Of a stretch of 64,000 nt of DNA, positions 1-12,600 are shown one piece after another. Each line of letters starts with the position of its first letter. Position 1 is the stretch's first letter. The stretch covers positions 6,523,001 through 6,587,000 of the forward strand of contig NC_046681.1 of assembly GCF_009870125.1 (NCBI RefSeq). Direction: 5' to 3'. The position numbers were made by a program, and so were the translations under genes. The stretch is from Drosophila pseudoobscura (taxonomy: Eukaryota; Arthropoda; Insecta; Diptera; Drosophilidae). Below the pieces are notes generated by a model that was not told the DNA's origin, searched no databases, and was given only the letters and a program-made list of their open reading frames with translations.

Positions 1-604
1 ATGAGGAAAAAACGTGCATGATTTAGTGCAATTTATTCAACATCTTTTCCCATATAAAGCTTATTCTGCTGGAACTACTAGAATTGAGGAAAGAAAAGCA
101 AATATTATTTCAATATCTGCTATTTTACCTTAAATTGCTCCCGAACTCCGAACCTCTATTTAGGAGGAATAAAATGTGGCTGTGGATTGAGAGAATTTCC
201 CTTCGGTTTTTGTCAATAGCTGTCGCAGGAGAAACAACGTGAAAATATCGGAAAAATACATGGAAGGGTCGGTGTTTTGCCTTGTCCGTCGGGTCCCTGT
301 CCATCGGTTGCCAATGAACTTTTTTCAATTAATACTTTGGCAACATTCGACTTGACCCTTGAACTCACTTTCGTTATGAACTTTTGCCAGAAATTTCTTA
401 AAGCAATTTTTTTGCTGACTTTTTTAGTGCTAAAACTTTTTGTGATGCTGCAGCAGTCTCCGGCATAAATTAAGAAAAATCCATAAAACTTGGATAAATT
501 ATTTATGCGGAAACTTGCCTACGAAATGGAAAGGGGACGACTTTGCCGTGAACCGATAGATTCGCACTGATTTTATAATTCCTTTTTCGATTGCAGCAAC
601 AAAT
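1..604. other. Upstream non-coding sequence of the VWC gene
   Basis: AT-rich sequence with no ORF I can support. The only clear signal is a polypyrimidine tract and TTGCAG acceptor ending at 596, which places the end of a 5' intron here. The true transcription start is probably outside the window to the left. Confidence 0.5.
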
Positions 605-3600
605 ATGCACCCAACGATGACACATTCGGAGCTGTCCCAGCTGAGGCTCTGCAGGGACCCCCATCAGGAGGATTTGGGAGCAGCTCTACAGATGTCCGGG
701 AAAAAATGCAATAACAACCAGCAGCGACGGGGCCGACGGCGGGCCTGGAGGGGGCCGGCCGTTGGAATTTACGGGTCCATCAGCCTGGCCATTTTGGTGT
801 TGACCATTTACATGGCACACACGTCGACTACCGGTAAGTGTGGAATACTGGAAAGCTAATAAAATTCCGTTATGAGTCAAATGATTTGACAAGAAGACAG
901 GAGACAGGGTGGAGACACAGCCGAGTGGAGCCTGAGACGGGCAGACACTGAAATGTGACGGCAACACGGAGCAGACACCCGTACCCGTACGAGCCCCAAT
1001 TAAAAGCACATCAATAACAGTAGCCTCCCCCACTCACTCACCCCCCTCGACCACTCTCTCCGTCTCTTTCGCTGCACACACTGACACCTCTTTCTCTCCC
1101 ACCCCGGGCTTGTGGCACACTCGAAGCGTCATGGAATTGGCACTTGGCGTGCCAGTTTGAGGACTTGAGGACTTGAGAACTTTAGGACTGGGAACTTTAG
1201 GTCTGGTCTGTGCGTTTTGGATTTTGATTTTGATTTATTTAACAACTTAGCAACAACACTGGCAATGTCACAAGCTGTGACTGCAACTAGGAGTCCCTCG
1301 AACTGGCAGGGGGATTTTGCCCGGGATCAGGCCAAACCACCCAATATTTATTGAAATATTAGAAAATACTTTCAATGAAAAACCATTTATTTAAATTGCT
1401 TTCAAGGCACTTGATGTTTTCAAAGGCACTCTAGGGCTAGGGCACCATGTCGCTTCTGTGGCTTATATTCCCCAGAAAAATTCAGGCTTAAACGAACTAT
1501 TTCTGGGTGTACTTGCTAATGGTATTAGCACTACATTCCAGGCAGACTCCGGTATATAGTTGATAAATAATTATAATTGTCAAAGAGTCATCAGACAGTC
1601 TGCCTAAGAAGCAGGCATGTCTTTGTTTGAGCAATTCCATTGTGTACTCCAAACATTCGACGTCTGTTTCCTTCCCCCCAAGCCAGGATTCCAGTGCAAG
1701 CCAAAACTTCGCCCGTGGCGTTGCCAATACACAACCGCAGGCGCCTCAAAGCGTGCCTCGGAAATACCTATACCCGAGCACACTTGTCGCTGCAGTTTAC
1801 CGGTAGAACTAACACTACTCGTGGCAAGGCAGCAGCTCCCCTATGGGCCAGGGCTCCGGGCCAAAGGACACATTTATGAAGCGCTTTAGTTGCTAAGCTG
1901 GTTTTAGGCGACAGATTTTGTGGTGCGACCACCTTGTCGGCCCTGCCTCGAATATGTTCATTCTGTCCCTTGTGTTTCAGCTGTTTAAACATTTTTTCCA
2001 ACTCTGCCGTTGTGTTGCTACCCTGCAATGGGCAATGAGCAGGGTATATCAGTCAAGAACAACAATGAATCTGTTGAAATCGATGGTAGCCGATCTATAG
2101 GGATGTTGCGAACCCTCCAAATCCTCCCAAACTAATAAATACATAAAGTGAATAGAGAACAGATAGAGAAAAGACTTCGATTAATTATAGTCTGGTTATG
2201 ATATTCTCTTTAATTAATCTAAATTGTAAATATTTCTATGATCTTGTTTCAGAACAATGGGACAGATCTGGGTGCTTACGGCTCCAGCTCTTTGAATTGC
2301 TATTTTTCGTTCCTCTTTACCGCAACAGGCCGCCAAATGAGGCTGCTGGGGAGTGGGGGCGGCCAGTGTGGGCTTTTGGGGATTCTCGGACTGGCAGTCG
2401 CGGAAGTGGCTGCTGCGGTTTTTCCATGTGTTTGCTTGGCAGCTGCAATTTTCGTTGGCCATTTGGCAGCCTCCCTCCGGGTGGCTCGGCCCTGTCTCTT
2501 TATCACCATTTCATGACCACGTTAAGCGCTTTTCCAGCGCTAACTTTAAGAGAACCCGCCACCAGGGAGAACTTCGTTATGGGCATGCCTTCGCTATCCA
2601 AATGTTAGCTTGGAATTTAAGAGCTTGCACGAAATTAGGGCGTTAGAGAAGGGGTTAACACACCCCGATCCCCTTTTAGACCAACAATAGGGTCCAAGTG
2701 ATTCCGATCAAACGGCACGAAATTAATTTTAATTTTTTATGTCTACCTTTTTAATTTTCAATTAAGCTGCAGAGCAATGGACTGCCATAAAAAGTTTAAT
2801 TCGTAAAGAATGAGAAAAAAGGCCTTAGCCTTAGACTTACCTGAGGCTGGCCGAATGCCATTCAAAGGATCTGAAAATAAGGATGCGAGAGGCAGTTTTA
2901 AAAAGAGTTTTCTTGACGCTTGAATACCCTCAAGCCATTTTATATAATGGGAGTTTATTTTGAACTCGTTTGGGTCTATGGAGCAGCTTGTGAGTCAAGA
3001 TTCTAACAAACTAGAAAGTCACTGGAATATTGCTTCATTCAAAGTGTATGAATCTTTCTCAAATCGAATACTAAAACAGGGGGTTCAGGTGGTAGAGAAT
3101 TCCAGCTTTAACAGCCTTTTTACGAACCCGAAATTGTCCATCGGCCATAAAGAAAAACCAATCCTAAGCGGCTCTCAAGCTACTGTTAACAAGAATATAC
3201 GAGAAAAGGAGTAGGAAATATGCAATACGAATGGGGAAAAGCTGCATCTACAGACATACTTAAATGTGGGGGTCGAGGGATACGTGTGGGATGCTGCGAG
3301 GCCAAAATCAAATGTACCGAGCTACAAAATATGCATATATAAAACAAACAGGGCCCCAGGACAATTGTCAAGGTGAAAGGGGGGGACGGGGGGCTAAGGG
3401 AGAAAAGTAGAAGAGGGAAAATCGACAGAATATAAAAATGAACTACAATTTTGCAAATTTTAAGCACATTCGTTGCTGTGAAAAAGTCGTCAGCGCAGCA
3501 AAAAAGCGATTTGCATATTTACACCGATACAAGTGCAAACAACACCCACATTGGGGCAAGCAAAAAGAACACACACCCATAACTTGCAACCAAATAAATC

Positions 3601-6600
3601 TTGTGATGTCTCGAGAGAAAGACGTCACGTAGTCAGGAGGGGAACGGGGAATGGGGAATGTGGCATAGGGAATGTGGAAGGGGGAATGGGGAAAGGGCGA
3701 AAGTAAGAGATGCTGGATACGTTGCTTTTCCGGTTTCCTGCTTAAGTTCCTGCCCTACGTTTGTTGTGTGTGAAATCCTTGCAGTCAGTCGCTGGAGATG
3801 CCTCGCCACGAGCCCGGCAGAAGGTCCTTTCATTCTTGCGTTCTTGCATCCTTGCATCCTCCTGGTGCCCCCGTGCTCCGACCGTAGACTGACGATGAAA
3901 AATTGTTGCTAGTTCGCAGGAAAATTGTCAGAGCGCTATTACGAAAATGAAAATGAAAAGAAAATCGGGCTCATCATGTGTGTATAAAAATAAATATTTC
4001 CCACTCTCCCCCCAGCATTAATAATGAGAGCCATTGCGAGGGCGACAGTGAGGACTAAACGTGAGCAAAACACTGGATTTATATTCAGATGGAGTAAGCG
4101 GAAAAATTCTGGGAAAGTGGTGGCGCTTGAGGTCGAGGAGCACAGAAGCTATTCGAGAATGGTGCGTGCCGGGAAGGGTTCATGGGGTTAAGTGGGGACT
4201 GTCAACGCGTGCTGGGAGGATGGGGACGGGGACGTGTGCGAGATGAAGCTTGGAAGGTAAGGAAACAGATGTCATCAAGTGGAAATGCAGGATAAGTGTG
4301 AATGGAACTTCTTTGAGAAAAACATACGATCTTAGGATTACTCTTGTTACGAGTATTTGAAAAATCTGTATAGTGGAAACTGTCAGTGTACCAAATATCT
4401 ATTAAGCAAATTGCCAAAGTTAGGACTTAGTTTTTGTATATAGAGTCTCCTTTTAGTTAAGTAAATTGAGGACAAACTATTGCCAAGCACAGAGGGAAAT
4501 ATTTATGTCCTCTCCGGTATTTTACATACAGATCCCTTCAGCCATGCTCCGGTTTTCGCAACTTTGTGCTTTCGATTTGGTTTCACTCGATAAAAAGAGC
4601 TCTTTTCTTTTGGAAATTGAAATGTTTTGGTTTAATGTGGGTGATGGGTTTTCAAGGGGTTCCGCACTTCGACTCCCAGCACTCGTTAGGGCAGTCGTGA
4701 AACAACGAACAGAGAATATCTGGAAGCCATCGGGAATTCACCATTTGGGTGCTGTAAAATTTGAGGCGTGACTAGAAATAAATGTATAAAATACAAAAAT
4801 AAATGCCTAATTGTATAATTATTTATTCCCGCGCATACATACTTTTTATTTATCTTACGATTTGCAAAAAAACCGGAGCACACAATTTGCGATTTGACAG
4901 TCGATTCGCAAATTTTCTCGATTTGCGAAAACCGGAGCATGGCCGATTTTTTTCGTCTCTCTATCTGTTTGTAGGATGTATCTTCTGATGATTTTTGTGG
5001 TGACTCATTCGGACAGTGTTTATGATTGGATAACTCGGTCATTATCATGTATTTTTATTTTAGAAAATTCTCTACATAACCCACAGTTTTGAGGGGTATT
5101 TTAATGCTTTTGAGCATTAATTCTAACCCTTCGACTTTTCAACACTCCACATAACGCGCTCCTCAATTAAACAAAGTTTTTAGAATTTTGCTAGATTTAT
5201 TGACTTTTAGCCGTACTCGATGCTTGGGGTTCCAGCATTTTATTGTGCATCCAGGAGAGCTGTGTCAACCGCAACCGCATCATGTACTCCTATTAACTTG
5301 CATCCCGTACTGGCAGGAAAACCAACATATTGTTGCGATGAACCCATCCCCGCCCCCGTCTGTCACATTCAATGGGTAAATGGATAAATAACGATATGTT
5401 TACAGACGGCAGGGAAGCGTGGAGAGAGCCTGGGTCTGGGCGAATATGGATGTGGGGCAAGAGCAAATGTGGCGCTGATTTATATGCGAGTTTTTGCGGG
5501 AGTCTGCGTGTGCACAGCCAAGGTGGCACGTAACACATTGAGAGACCCGACCTGAGAGACAACTCCTTCCCTGTGGCACTTGCCTGTTGCCGCCTCTTCT
5601 TCGGCAGAGGCTGGAGATGGAGATGGAGATGGGGCTGCGACTGGGTCTTCTGCCTCTGCAAACAAATGCGGATGTGCCAGGTTCTCACTGAGGCAGAGGC
5701 GGAGGCAGAAGCGGAGGCAGAAGCGGAGGCGAAGGCGGTGGCGGATATGGCGGCGTCTCCGAATGTCTTCTGAAGAATTTGTATGCAAACAAACGCGACA
5801 CACAACAAACACACGACATCTGTCAAACAAACAACACAGCGGAGACGCACACGACAGTGTTTTTGTTTCGGCTCCGTGGGAATGGCAAACGTCTTCAAGG
5901 AGACGGAAAGACGGCACTTGTTTGCCTTTTTTTGGGGTTTCCTTAAAGCTTTAAGCAAATTCTCTGGCGAAAGGCAAATAGCTGCTCATTTTTAATGCAT
6001 ACTTCATAAATCCTTGTCATAACTTTGTTAGCCAAGTCGGTCCCGGACCCTCTGCCGCTCCCCTCCAGCTGCGACCCCAGTTCGTCCACTTAACGTTGCG
6101 TATACGCAACGCTGGCTTCGCCAATGCACTTTTTATGGCATATGGCTGCGGCCCGCCTTCGTCGGGAAACTATTTATCAGGCATTTATATGCAGTGGGCT
6201 CTCAGCCATATTGCGAAGCCAGATAACGATTAGAGTGGATGGAATCGCCACAGGCAGCTGCCGGGAGTCCATGAATAAGAAGTGCTTCAGTATCCACTGT
6301 ATCGGCAGGCACTCATCCTTTATTATTACCCTAACATCTCCTAGGACAGAAGCAGTACAGGAATTATTGCGTTGGTGGAAGAGCAGAGGTTCCTCCTTAG
6401 CAAACAGAAGTAACCACAGCTCCAATAGCCGGACATAGTGGGATAGGGGTCCTAGAAGGTTAGTACCTTAAGCTCAGACTATGTACAAGTGTTGCTGATT
6501 TTTCCTATACCGCCAATAAGCTTTTCTTCGCTCTACATAAGTGAATATGATCTTGAACAGATTCTTCAGCCTCTACCCACCAGTATGGCCCTCAGAAACA

Positions 6601-9600
6601 ATTCCACGCTAATTAACATTACACTTAGGCCTTGGGCCAGTGCGAATCTCCCCATCCGCTTCCAGCAATTCTCAAGCAAACCGGAAATATTTTAATTTCC
6701 GCTTTGGCCTCTTCTTATTTTTTTTGTTGCCGGCTTACAGGAGTCGCCGTTTTTAATTGCGGAGTTTCTTGTTTTCGTTTTCCACTTGAAATTAAAGCAA
6801 ATACTTTAAGCAGAAGCAGAGGTCACCGGGCGGAGCAGACAAGACCCGGGGAAAAGAAGCGTGAAAATTTGCATGAAATGTTTTAATTCCCAGGAAAGCT
6901 AGGTCGCGGAGGGGCCCTTTCTCTTGCCCCACTGCTCCCACCTCCACCCGCATTGGACCCGGTTTGACATTTAAAGACAACAGCTGGCCATGCCCGCCCC
7001 CCTCGGCCTAATTGAATTGTTTAATGGAGTCTTACGACATCGGAAAAAAGAGCAGACAAAATGGTGGGGAAAAAATCAAAACGGCATAAAATAAAATGCG
7101 GGTCGAAGGCAGATGCCTTCACCTTCTCCCGCCACCCTTGCCCGTCAAGTTAATGCCACTTGGCAGTCGTAAAAACGGCAACAAATTGTCGCCTTCGGTC
7201 AAAGGGGGCGGCGGGAGATCCGGACAATGCCGGATAAAGAACCGGAAATAGGGGACCCGGAAAAGGTAAATCGGACACATTATTATTATCGTTATCAGGT
7301 CTCCCCGCCGCCCCCCAGCTGTTATCAGCTTATCGGGCTGGCCACGGTGCATTCAATTTACGTTTTATTAACCTGTCCGAGAGCCTCTCCCGCCTCTCCA
7401 GCATCCCCACCTCCCGAAAGTTTTCGCCAAATGGTAAAAGTTAAATCTGCTCACATTATTCAAGCGTTTACGTGGTTTAATCCTAGGAAAACTTTCGCTC
7501 CAACGCCCCACTGGCTCTATTTTTTTTTTGGCAGTATTTTCAATGGATCTCCAATACGACTGGGATTGGCTACCGGAAAATATGTCTGTAATTTAAAGTT
7601 CCGGCGTACTTTCCGACCCGTAGCCCAAATGAAAGTACAGCGAGTCGTTCAAGTCACGTCGGCGCATAAAAGTGAATATTTGTTGGCATATGCAAACGGG
7701 CGCCGGAGTCTTCCCAGCCGGAATCATGTGTAAAGTTTCTCCCATAACTTGCCCCAAAATTATAGGCAGCAGATCGTTAGGAAGTTTTTCCCTGATTGTT
7801 GCAAAGTTTGGCCAAGCAAAATCTAGTTTATATGGGTCTGTTTGTTGCTTGTTGTCCAGGGGCCTGAAGAGTTATTACGTATAGAGGCCAGGGTCTGGAA
7901 TAAGTAATGTAAACCAGACATTATATACGTATCGCTATAACTGAAATTCGACTTGAAACATTCACATATGAAATCCAGCAAAAGATTAGCCATTTTCGAC
8001 ACTCTTACCGTGTGTGTTCAAATATTAAGAGCCAACAATCAACGTACGAACCGCAAATACAAACTGGGAGTCTCCCTCCATCCCCTCCGAGCTGGCTGCC
8101 ATAATACGTGCTCTATATGCAACCACAAGCATTGTAAAAGGGCGGCAAAAGTGGGGGGCAGGACAACAATCCACAGACAGAACAAACAGGAAGAAGCCGG
8201 AGACCCAGACTCCGACTCCGACTTGACTTCGGACCAGGTCAAATCCGGGAAAACTTACTGGCGACACTTGGGAAAGTTTCCCTCTGTTGGATGCCAATGT
8301 AAAATTGTGTGTCAAATCGGAAAATTAGTCCCCAAGGAAGTTGACCGAAAGAGCACGAATATGAACTTCGATGGCAATGCACCCCCTCCCCTCTATGTAA
8401 GGGGGACTGGGAGGAGGCCTAAAGCAGCTTTAAGTGGTCATGAGCACGCCTCGACGCACCAGAGCCAACTGCACAGGACTGACTCCGGCTCCGGCTCCGG
8501 CTCCGTCTCCGGCTGACTCGGCACAGTGGATGCTGGATGAGTTTGCGGATTCTACGTTTGTGAAATTGTGGGTTTTCGAATTTTGCTGATTCTGATGCCG
8601 ATTCTGATGCTGAGGATGTTTTTTTTGGCATAGCGGAACAGTTGCGTTTTCAAGGGGCTTCCATTCGGCACGTGGAATGGCTAGGTTCTGCATGTTTACA
8701 TTCAACATATGTATGAAAAGGTTAAGTGATTAGAGCGGAAAACCGAAGAGAAAACTAAAGTTGCTGCTCGAATCCGATTATTCCACATGAGGAGATTTTA
8801 AGTGGTTAAAGCAACAGTTTGTAATGTGACTAGAAATGGTTTAAACAAACCAAAGTCAAGTCTTCTTCAATATAAAGCACAAACACCAATAACCTCTTGA
8901 CCGCTGAACTCCTTCCTTAAATTTCTTTTAATGGGCATATATGTGACCTAGAAAATGAAAGTCTCGACTGCCACCATTAAGATTTTATCAAAATAAACCA
9001 GTAGCCAGTCGTCCAGTCGGCCAATAAAGAGTTAAATAACAGAAAAATATGCAACGCTTATTGATGCCGTAACTTCGTGGCTATCCACCAATTACAAAAG
9101 CCAAACTCAACACCAAATCTGACACCACTCGATAGTACAATGTGTTCGAGTCCCCGCCGCCTCGGCTCCCCCCGAGGGCTTTGGCTTAATGCGAAAGGCA
9201 AACAGAGGCCAAAGACACACAAGAGCCCTGCCCACACGTGCCGAACTCTCAGAGCAACTTCTAAAATGAAAAGTGTTAAAAAAACTTTTACTTTCTTTAG
9301 TTTTTTATCGGTGTGTGTGTGTGTGTGTGGGTGTGGGTGTGTGTGTGTGTGGCCTAGACTGAGGGTCCAAGCAGGGCATGTAAATTAGCTTTTAAAGACC
9401 ACTGCGGGCCGGAGAGCCATCATAGACGCAAACACAGACGGCCACCGAGTCGGAGCCAGAGCCAGAGCCGGAGACGGGATGGTACGGGACGGGCCCTGCC
9501 CGAGACCAACAAGTGGCGCGCGCTGGTCTTGCTGCGGGTAATTATATTGTGGTCACGTTCAAGCGGGGCATCTGTTTTATGGAGTGTTACACTTTAACGC

Positions 9601-12600
9601 CGATCTGCACAGCCCCGGGCAGGTAAGAGAGAGAGATGGCGACGGCGACGGCGACGGCAGCACAAACAGAAAGAGAGGGGCCTAGTGCGAATGGCCACTC
9701 TGGCTTAATTGAATCAAGTCAACACTTAGCCCATCCACTGAAGAGGACTTGAGGTTGGGCTGGCTTTGCGGTTTGACAGAGTTCAGGGCGGCCAAATGCG
9801 CCGAGCACAGTCGTTGGATCTTATGCAATGCCCTGCCACACCGCACCGCACACTGCTCACCGAGCTGGCAGCCTATAAAGAGACTTTGATTGGCCAACAC
9901 GGCACGGCGTATGGCCGATGGCCCTGCTTTACTGGCTCTGCCTCCGTACATATTGATTATGAAAATGAAAATATATACCCAATATATAATGCAGTAGTGC
10001 CACGATGAGTCCCCGATCATTAAGCCGATTTTCTCGGGTTGTCATTCGGTGGAAAATTGTCAAGCAGCTTCATTTGTTCATGGCATGCGCCTGTTCATTT
10101 TTGTATACATTTTTCGATTGGCACTGTGCTGCAGAGTGTAATTACCGAGAATGTACCATATTTGATTAGCAAAATAAATTCGATGTAATAATTTGTCATT
10201 GTGAAACGTATCTGCCAATGCCCAGTGGACGCCCCTTCTCTCTACTCTGGGAGCCCCCAAGTGCAAGTATATATGATTACCCAAATAGCTACAATTAGGC
10301 AGGCACGTAAAGCTGACAGAGTGTATCTCCATCCATCCATCTATCGCTGCGCTCGCCTCGCATCCATCCGTGTGCGCATCTGTAGATGTCTGTTGGAGGG
10401 CTAATTTCCCTTTTAATGCGCCTAATGACAGTCCAGACGGAGCGACCAGCGTGCCCAGGCCGCGCCGTTATTAATTTAAATATCCCCAGCCTGGACAAGG
10501 ACACAGACATGGGCATGGACATGGATAGGGCTGTGGGGAGTGGAATAGAGAATGGTCTTGTGGTTCGCGTAGGTGGCTTGGCCGGAGGTAAGCGCTGCTC
10601 ATTAGTAGCGCTTATTGTCGCATTTCACACGTCTGCACAGATACTTTGATAAGCAGCCGGGCATGACACTGATATTCCAGAGGCAGTTGCATAGCAATGC
10701 GAAAGATTTCCTCCCTCTCTTGCAAATGCCATTTTCAACGATGCTCAGAATCATTGCAGCATTCTCGACGGAAGAAGACTGAGCCAATAGGGAACGATTT
10801 AGATTTGTGCATCTAAGTATTTGAATATTACACTTGCATTCCGAAACACATGATTGATAGGCCTCCTAACGAAGTAGTCTCTTCACGATAACCATTATTA
10901 TTTTGCTAGTTCTCTGATAGAACAAATTGTACATTAGATCTGCTGTTCAATTGCCCACAAAAGAAATCTCATTTGATTGATTCTATCAGAAAACTTTGTT
11001 CAATCTGACATAAACCTCATCTCGCCCGCTCTCTCTCCTCCCAGATATTTTGAGTTCCCGCGTATCACCTGCCATTTAACCAAATAATTTGTTGTCTAAG
11101 GTTTTTTGAGGCGATGAGTGTGTGTTTTTTTTGTGAGACAAAAGTGTGTGCCTCCGCCATCTCGGAGCTCATTTATCATTTTTGCCCCAGCCCCACAATA
11201 AGTGAGGGGCAAACACGGCCCGAGAAAAGTAGAGGAGCTCTCGAAAAGCTCATTTGTAGTCATTTGTCCGTCTGTCAGATTGTTCCACTGTCGCTCTGTC
11301 GTCCCGCCGTCCCACTGTCCCACTGTCAGCTAGGTTTTGATTGTCTTTTATTGTTTTTGCTTTCGTTTTGAATGCCATTTAAGCGTCAATTTGAAATCGC
11401 ATTCACAACTGCCGACTTACGCGCCGCTGGTTTCTCGGTTTCCGCTCAAATTCCCAGAGGAGACAATGGAAATATCACGGGGATACATAATGCTATCTAT
11501 AAGCATGACGACATGTTCTAAGTGTCAACGTGAGATCTGGAATAGACCGAATACGATGTAGCTAGTGCTTGGACAGCTCTTAGTCTGTTGATAAATAATT
11601 CAAGTCTTAATAGTTCCAAGTCCCGCCTTCCTTTTTGTGTGTTTCTGGGGATTGAACAAAAGAACAGAATATCCAGAAGAACTTATGTTCCCATTTCAGA
11701 GCGTGTCTATGTTTTAAAACACTTCCATAAAACATCATAAACTTGCCTTTCCGAGCTTACTTGACTCTCCGATGATTTCACAGTTCACAAACTTCAACAA
11801 CTCGTGTTGCTGCTTCACTTCCTGTCCCGATGAAATTGCAATTACACTTACAATTTATGGGCCAAGAAATTTCTTTATTACTGCTCCTCGAGCAGAGCGC
11901 AGCAGAGGCCCTGTCAAGCCAGCGATTTTCTGTCTAACTAACCGCAAACTCCTTAAGAAAGCCCGCAAACCGCACAGCGGAAATTCTGCTTAGCAATGCA
12001 TGGGGACAGAAGGGGAAGAGGACCCTGCCAGGGCGACCAGGGAAAAGCCACTTGGTGAAAATCTAATATAGAATGATAATGATAGAAAATATTTCTGCTC
12101 CCGGCCAGAGTTGAGTAGTTTATGAAGTGTGGGCGTCCGGGCGTCTCGGCTGACAATTTTCGGCAATTTCCACAGGACTGGGCCCCGACTTCGGGATGAT
12201 TTGTTATTGCTGTTGGTTCCGGCCTTAGCCGTTTATAGCCGTCCGTATTTATCAATGGTGTTAAGTATTATTAATAGTGCGGTTCACTGGTGCAGTGAGC
12301 ACAGAGAGGGGGAGGCTGTCAAAAATGTGCTACAAACTGTAATGATTTTAATGGATGGACTTTCGGCCCATGCCCTATGCTTTCATCCGCCAGAAAGTCA
12401 TTTTACTTGTGATGTTTGCATACAACAATTGCTCGCCATTGGGCTATCATCTATCACGACGAAAGTAAAGGCAACATTCTCTTAAAATCAATGCAATTTA
12501 TGGGGACGAAGTGCTCACCTTCGATGGGGAATTTGCATAAGCCATAAGTACTTTCTGTCTTGCGGAAAACAATCAGAGGGTAATTTACAAAGCGATTTCA

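Noticed and set aside
5293-5958. 221-codon open frame on the minus strand, with overlapping frames on both strands
   Set aside because: The length is driven by a GAGGCA-type hexamer repeat giving Ala/Ser runs. There is no domain, no splice support and it lies in the VWC gene intron.
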